This document shows, in pieces, positions 59,812-64,000 of a stretch of DNA of 64,000 bases. The stretch's first letter is position 1; every line of letters starts with the position of its first letter. The translations under genes and the position numbers were made by a program. The notes under the pieces were generated by a model. That model saw only the letters and a list, made by a program, of their open reading frames with translations. It was not told the DNA's origin and made no database searches. The DNA is from Flavobacterium sp. KS-LB2 (lineage in GTDB: Bacteria > Bacteroidota > Bacteroidia > Flavobacteriales > Flavobacteriaceae): NCBI RefSeq assembly GCF_036895565.1, contig NZ_CP145904.1, positions 2,790,001-2,854,000 on the forward strand, read 5' to 3'.

Positions 59812-59869
59812 AGGAAATTTATACTTGAAATTCCCTAAGTATGTGAAAGGTTTAACTATTTTTTACAAA

Positions 59870-59904
59870 AAAAACCGTCTCATATATCACACGAGACGGT
59901 TTTT
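59870..59904. terminator. Terminator after obgE
   Basis: AAAAACCGTCTC (59870-59881) and GAGACGGTTTTT (59893-59904) are a perfect 12-nt inverted repeat with an 11-nt loop. Confidence 0.93.
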
Positions 59905-59926
59905 ATAATGTACTTAAAATGAAAAA

Positions 59927-60928
59927 CTAGTCATTCAACATTTTCCATAATTTATCTTTCAATTCTGTCAAACCTTGTTGAGCCACAGAAGAAATAAACA
60001 TATAAGGAACATCCTTGAAAGCAACATCCAATTCGGTTTTCAATTCTGCTTTTAACTCATCATCCAGCATATCGCATTTAGAAATTACTAGCAAACGCTC
60101 TTTGTCTAGCATTTCAGGATTGTATTTAGTCAATTCGTTTACTAAAATATCGTACTCCGCTTTGATATCTGGAGTATCAACGGGAACTAAAAATAATAAA
60201 GTCGAATTACGCTCAATATGTCTTAAAAAATAATGCCCAAGACCTTTCCCTTCAGCAGCTCCTTCAATAATTCCAGGAATATCCGCAATTACAAACGATT
60301 GAAAATCCCTGTAGGCCACAATTCCAAGATTCGGTTTTAGAGTCGTAAAAGGATAATCAGCAATTTTTGGTTTAGCCGAAGTCAGTACTGACAACAACGT
60401 TGATTTTCCTGCATTAGGAAATCCTACTAAACCTACATCAGCCAATACTTTCAATTCTAAAATCACATCCATTTCTACACCAGGCAAACCAGGTTGTGAG
60501 TATCTAGGTGTTTGATTCGTAGAACTTCTAAAGTGCCAGTTTCCTAAACCACCTTTTCCACCGCGAGATAGAATTTGTTTTTCACCATCTTCGGTGATTT
60601 CAAACAATATTTCTCCCGTTTCTTTATCTTTGACTACTGTCCCCAAAGGCACTTCAATGAATTTATCATCTCCATCGGCACCAGTGCTTCTATCTCCACT
60701 ACCATCACCACCATTACCGGCTTTAATATGACGCGCAAATTTTAGGTGAAACAATGTCCAAAGACCTTTGTTTCCCACTAAATAAACATGGCCTCCACGA
60801 CCACCATCACCACCATCAGGCCCACCTTTTTCAATAAATTTTTCTCTATGCAAATGCGTCGATCCTTTCCCTCCTTTTCCGGAAGAAACATATATTTTTA
60901 CGTAATCTACAAAATTCCCCTCTGTCAT
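59927..60928 (-). CDS. obgE: GTPase ObgE/CgtA
   Basis: A 333-residue GTPase in 50S assembly and stress control. The glycine-rich Obg fold covers about residues 1-160 ([24 protein letters not shown]), then the G domain with G1 [11 protein letters not shown], switch [18 protein letters not shown] and G4 SKCD. The C-terminal OCT domain of some homologues is absent, as usual in Gram-negatives. It is a single gene with a terminator behind it. Confidence 0.97.
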   Translation of the reverse strand: MTEGNFVDYVKIYVSSGKGGKGSTHLHREKFIEKGGPDGGDGGRGGHVYLVGNKGLWTLFHLKFARHIKAGNGGDGSGDRSTGADGDDKFIEVPLGTVVKDKETGEILFEITEDGEKQILSRGGKGGLGNWHFRSSTNQTPRYSQPGLPGVEMDVILELKVLADVGLVGFPNAGKSTLLSVLTSAKPKIADYPFTTLKPNLGIVAYRDFQSFVIADIPGIIEGAAEGKGLGHYFLRHIERNSTLLFLVPVDTPDIKAEYDILVNELTKYNPEMLDKERLLVISKCDMLDDELKAELKTELDVAFKDVPYMFISSVAQQGLTELKDKLWKMLND

Positions 60929-61015
60929 TTTTTTTAATTTCAGATTTCAGCTTTCGGGCTTCAGATTGAAAAACTCAAACTGTTTTGCCTTTCCTGTCGT
61001 CTATTTCTATTTTAA

Positions 61016-62287
61016 TTATTTAAGTGCTTTCACCATCACTTTATCAATCTTCACGCCATCCATATCAATGACTTCTAACTCAAATTTTTGCCAAATCAAT
61101 TTTTCTCCTTGTTTTGGAATATGAGAGAGTTCTGTCATTATTAATCCACTCACCGTAGTCACCTCATAATCATTGATTAATTCATCTAATTCAAAGTACG
61201 TCAAAAAATCATGTAACGAATAATGCCCGTCAACTAACCAAGTTCCATCTTCTCTTTCAATCAACTGAAAATCATCTTTATAAAAATCAGAAGCATCACC
61301 AACCAAGGCTTCAAGAATATCATTCAACGTTATTACACCTTGAAAAACACCGTACTCATCTGATACAAACGCATAATGTATGCCTGTTTTTTTAAAATTT
61401 TCTAAAGCAACATAAGCAGTAGTTTGCTCCATCATAAAAGGAGCTTCCGTCATTATAGCTGCTAAATTGAAACTTTCATTTTCAAAATGAGCAAAAATAT
61501 TTTTCAGATTAACAACCCCAACAATATCGTCATAATTTTCGCCATAAACCGGGTAAATAGAATGCAATTCCTTGAGCATAAACTCTCTAACCTGTTCTTT
61601 ATCAGAATGCAAAGGTAGAAAAACAACCGATTTTCTGTGCGTCATCAAGGAGTTTATTTTTCTATCTCCAATATGAAAAACACGTTCTACAATATCTTGT
61701 TCTATTTCCTGAACTTCACCTCCTTCGGTGCCTTCCTTGATAATTGCTTTTATTTCCTCCTCTGTTACTTTTCCGTCAGCTGTGGGTTTTATTTGCAAAA
61801 TATCCAATAAAAAGTCTGTTGAATGCGTTAACAACCAAATGAATGGCGCGGTAACTATCGAAACAATTTTCATAGGTAGTGCAACCGCTTTTGCAATGGC
61901 TTCTGGATGATTTAAACCGATTCTTTTAGGTAATAATTCTCCTAAAACTAAAGAGAAAAAAGTCAAAACAACAACAACTAAACCTACAGCAACTGGGTGT
62001 GCGTACGGTTTTAAAAATTCAAATCCACTTACAAAGGTTTCTACATCTACAGTTATCTTATCCCCGCTATAAATACCAGTAAGAATTCCTATTAGTGTTA
62101 TTCCTATTTGTACGGTTGATAAGAATTTGTTTGGCGAATTTGCCAAATCGAGTGCAATTTTAGCGCTTTTATTTCCTTTTTTTGCTGCAGTCTCTAATCT
62201 GTTTTTTCGTGCTGAAATCAATGCGATTTCTGACATTGAGAAAACCCCATTTAATAGTATTAGAAAAAATATTATTAGTATTTCCAA
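61016..62287 (-). CDS. CNNM/CBS-domain membrane protein (hemolysin-family, CorC/HlyC type)
   Basis: A 423-residue protein. The N-terminal DUF21/CNNM membrane domain has about four helices with NGVFSMSEIALISARKNRL and SLVLGELLPKRIGL; two CBS domains follow (about residues 200-330; MTHRKSVVFLPL, YGVFQGVITLNDILEALVG), then the CorC_HlyC domain with DGTWLVDGHYSLHDFLTYF. Related proteins are tied to magnesium or cobalt efflux; hemolysin is a historic label. It is a single gene. Confidence 0.92.
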   Translation of the reverse strand: MEILIIFFLILLNGVFSMSEIALISARKNRLETAAKKGNKSAKIALDLANSPNKFLSTVQIGITLIGILTGIYSGDKITVDVETFVSGFEFLKPYAHPVAVGLVVVVLTFFSLVLGELLPKRIGLNHPEAIAKAVALPMKIVSIVTAPFIWLLTHSTDFLLDILQIKPTADGKVTEEEIKAIIKEGTEGGEVQEIEQDIVERVFHIGDRKINSLMTHRKSVVFLPLHSDKEQVREFMLKELHSIYPVYGENYDDIVGVVNLKNIFAHFENESFNLAAIMTEAPFMMEQTTAYVALENFKKTGIHYAFVSDEYGVFQGVITLNDILEALVGDASDFYKDDFQLIEREDGTWLVDGHYSLHDFLTYFELDELINDYEVTTVSGLIMTELSHIPKQGEKLIWQKFELEVIDMDGVKIDKVMVKALK

Positions 62288-62362
62288 TTTTTTAGTTGAT
62301 TCGTTTTTTGTTTAAAATCTAATTTCTGAATTTTTACTTTCTGAAATCTGCAATCTGGATTT

Positions 62363-62506
62363 TAGCCCAGATGGTAATGAAAAGCCCAGAGTTTAAAAAG
62401 CTGATTTTTCTTGTCAAAAAAGAGCGCCCAAAGGAAGCTCCTTTTATGGCTTAGAAAAACAGCTATTTTAACGAGGACTTGAAATGTACAGCTGGAATTG
62501 CTCCTA
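62363..62506 (+). ncRNA. Dispersed structured element, copy C (degenerate)
   Basis: It begins TAGCCCAGATGG and ends GTACAGCTGGAATTGCTCC. CCAG (62367-62370) could pair with CTGG (62492-62495). The end matches copy B closely (ACAG-TTGGAAT-CTCCTA). The inner part is longer and its pairing is unclear. It overlaps the adk stop codon by three bases, so it may also end that transcript. Confidence 0.4.
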
Positions 62507-63076
62507 TAAATTATCAATCACGTTGCTTACTCTTTCTGTAATTTCAGCGATTGAACCTATTCCGTTTACGGCATAAAACTTTCCTTGCTCCTCATAATAA
62601 TTCATTAAAGGCGCTGTTTTTTCATTATATTCTTGGTAGCGATTTCTAATTTTTTCTTCATCTTGATCGTCAATTCTACCACTTGTTTTCCCTCTTTCCA
62701 ATAGGCGTTTTACTAAAATCTCGTCATCGGCTTCTAGTGCGATTGTGGCCGCAACTTTAGAACCTATTGAAATAAGAAAAGCATCTAAAGCCTCGGCTTG
62801 TGAAATGGTCCTTGGATATCCGTCAAACAAAATCCCATTAGTATCTGGGTGCTTGTTTACCTCATCAATCAGCATTTTTGTAGTGAGTTCATCTGGCACT
62901 AAATCTCCAGCATCCATAAATACTCTTGCTTGTTTGCCTAGTTCTGTATCATTTTTTAAATTAAAACGAAATACATCACCAGTTGATATATGTGTTAATT
63001 TGTATTTTTCTTTTAAAAACTCAGCTTGAGTTCCTTTACCAGCTCCTGGTTTTCCAAATAAAACAATGTTAGTCAT
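62504..63076 (-). CDS. adk: Adenylate kinase
   Basis: A 190-residue nucleotide kinase balancing AMP, ADP and ATP. The P-loop FGKPGAGKGTQAEFL is at about residues 6-20, then FDGYPRTISQAEAL and the short LID with LLERGKTSGRIDDQDEEKIRNR. The short form without the zinc-binding LID insert is normal for this phylum. It follows hpt after 15 nt. Confidence 0.97.
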   Translation of the reverse strand: MTNIVLFGKPGAGKGTQAEFLKEKYKLTHISTGDVFRFNLKNDTELGKQARVFMDAGDLVPDELTTKMLIDEVNKHPDTNGILFDGYPRTISQAEALDAFLISIGSKVAATIALEADDEILVKRLLERGKTSGRIDDQDEEKIRNRYQEYNEKTAPLMNYYEEQGKFYAVNGIGSIAEITERVSNVIDNL

Positions 63077-63091
63077 GTTGTTCTTGTATAG

Positions 63092-63622
63092 TTATTCTTT
63101 TAGTTTATATACTTCAGGTAAATTTCTTCCCAAGCCATCGTAGTCTAAGCCAAAACCCACAATAAATTTATTTGGAATTCGGATTCCAACATAGTCTATT
63201 TTAATATCTTTCTTATATGCTTCGGGTTTGAAAAAAAGTGTTGCTATTTTAAAATGTTTTACATTTTGTTTTTTGAATAATTCTTTCAGCTCTACCAATG
63301 TATTTCCGGTATCAACAATATCCTCGATTATAACTACACTACGTCCTGTCAAATCCTGATTTATACCTATTAATTGTTTCACTTCGTTTGTGGAAGAAGT
63401 TCCTTCATAGGAAGCCATTTTTATAAAAGATACTTCACATGGTTTTTTGTATAATTTCATAAAGTCCGAAACTACCATAAAAGAGCCATTCAGCACACCC
63501 ACAAATACAGGTGTTTCATGAGCAAAATCAGCTTCGACTTGCGAAACCATTTTAGCAATGGCAAAATCAATTTCTTTAGCAGAAATAAACGGAACAAATT
63601 GTTTATCGTGAAGTTGTATCAT
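63092..63622 (-). CDS. hpt: Hypoxanthine phosphoribosyltransferase
   Basis: I chose the Met at 63622 ([18 protein letters not shown]), giving 176 residues; the frame is open to 63688, but that would run through the promoter box. PRTase motifs are [12 protein letters not shown], the PRPP loop [14 protein letters not shown] and [31 protein letters not shown]. It salvages hypoxanthine and guanine, next to adk, forming a small purine operon. Confidence 0.94.
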   Translation of the reverse strand: [176 protein letters not shown]

Positions 63623-63646
63623 TATTTTCGTGTTTAAAATAATGCG

Positions 63647-63654
63647 CAAAGATA
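63647..63654 (-). promoter_or_regulatory. Candidate -7 box for the hpt-adk operon
   Basis: The minus strand reads TATCTTTG, a perfect TAnnTTTG. The start would be near 63640, about 18 nt before the chosen ATG. An ATTG lies about 16 nt further upstream. Confidence 0.55.
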
Positions 63655-63879
63655 CAGAATTCGGATTTGACAATTGATAATTGGGCATTAATTTCTGACT
63701 AACGAATCAAACAAGTTAATTACCCAAACAATCCTTACATTTAAAATTACAAAAAAAACAAACAATATACTCAAAAACAAGTAGTTAAACGATTATTAAA
63801 ATCCGTTAATCGAAAAAAAATTGTTGGAATTTTATTTATCCCTAAATTTAAGTAGTAGGATATTGAAAATCGTAAAACT

Positions 63880-64000
63880 ATGGCTTCACTAAATCCAAAT
63901 ACAGCAATTTTAGGCATCAAAAACGCTAAACATTTATTGCGAAGAGCAACTTTTGTTTATACCAAGGCCCTAATAGAACAGTACTCTAAATTAACTCCCA
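63880..64000 (+). CDS. DUF1800-family protein, only the N-terminus in the window
   Basis: An open frame from the ATG at 63880 to the window edge gives 40 residues. The opening MASLNPNTAILGIKNAKHLL followed by RRATFVYTKALIEQ resembles the start of DUF1800 proteins (the AKHLLRRATF motif). DUF1800 members are often exported and paired with a DUF1501 gene; function is unknown. No stop or partner gene is visible. Confidence 0.65.
   Translation, partial: MASLNPNTAILGIKNAKHLLRRATFVYTKALIEQYSKLTP

Noticed and set aside
60929..61015. Hairpin or repeat between obgE and the CNNM gene (CAGATTTCAGC and similar)
   Set aside because: Only short imperfect matches, too weak to call a terminator or repeat.

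Overview
The window is a chromosomal segment of a member of the Bacteroidota, most likely a Flavobacterium or close relative. The evidence is the low GC content, a SusC/SusD pair, an Mpl-type peptidoglycan ligase, a UpxY-like NusG paralogue, the gene order rplQ-carA-eno-gltA, and promoters of the Bacteroidota type (TAnnTTTG near -7, TTTG near -33) in place of sigma-70 boxes. I saw no rRNA, tRNA, CRISPR array or intact insertion sequence.

Positions 1-16.5 kb hold a surface polysaccharide (capsule/EPS) locus on the minus strand. Transcription would start at the right with the Wza-like export lipoprotein and Wzc-like tyrosine kinase. It continues through a UDP-GlcNAc C4-epimerase-type protein, an animal-type UDP-glucose dehydrogenase and a NusG/UpxY-type antiterminator. 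After a 1.06 kb non-coding stretch full of palindromes and a (TAA)n microsatellite come a TviB-like nucleotide-sugar dehydrogenase, a cytidylyltransferase, ManC, Fcl, Gmd, a flippase and a truncated GT4 glycosyltransferase. The predicted precursors are GDP-mannose, GDP-fucose, UDP-GlcA, UDP-GalNAc and a UDP-HexNAcA; the polymerase and most transferases must lie off the left edge. Between fcl and manC a small DUF559 nuclease-like gene sits inside an array of nine hairpin repeats. This is the most unusual structure in the window.

Positions 16.5-28 kb are housekeeping: recR, a sodium/solute symporter, a CoA-binding protein, MarC, two adjacent guanidino-group hydrolases (CtlX and a DDAH/ADI-like enzyme), gltA, eno, an erythromycin-esterase-like gene on the opposite strand, and carA. 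Positions 28-45.2 kb are an unbroken minus-strand ribosomal superoperon (str-S10-spc-alpha) from rpsL to rplQ, including fusA, secY, infA, rpmJ and rpoA. It has a strong promoter before rpsL and a probable internal promoter before rplC.

Positions 45.4-52.7 kb are on the plus strand: an Omp85-type outer membrane protein divergent from rpsL, a SusC/SusD pair, and rlmB. Positions 52.7-64 kb are mixed housekeeping: rhomboid protease, rarA, a secreted protein of unknown function, YjjG-like phosphatase, RadC, GNAT acetyltransferase, Mpl, TPR protein, ObgE, a CNNM/CBS protein, adk, hpt and the start of a DUF1800 gene.

Apart from the nuclease/repeat island, three dispersed intergenic elements (near 18.8, 27.9 and 62.4 kb) share a core whose closing stem changes in a compensatory way, which suggests a structured RNA or REP-like family. 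Several genes have a perfect -7 box only 4-5 nt before the ATG, consistent with leaderless mRNAs. All functional statements come from reading the sequence and knowledge of the families; no database search was run.
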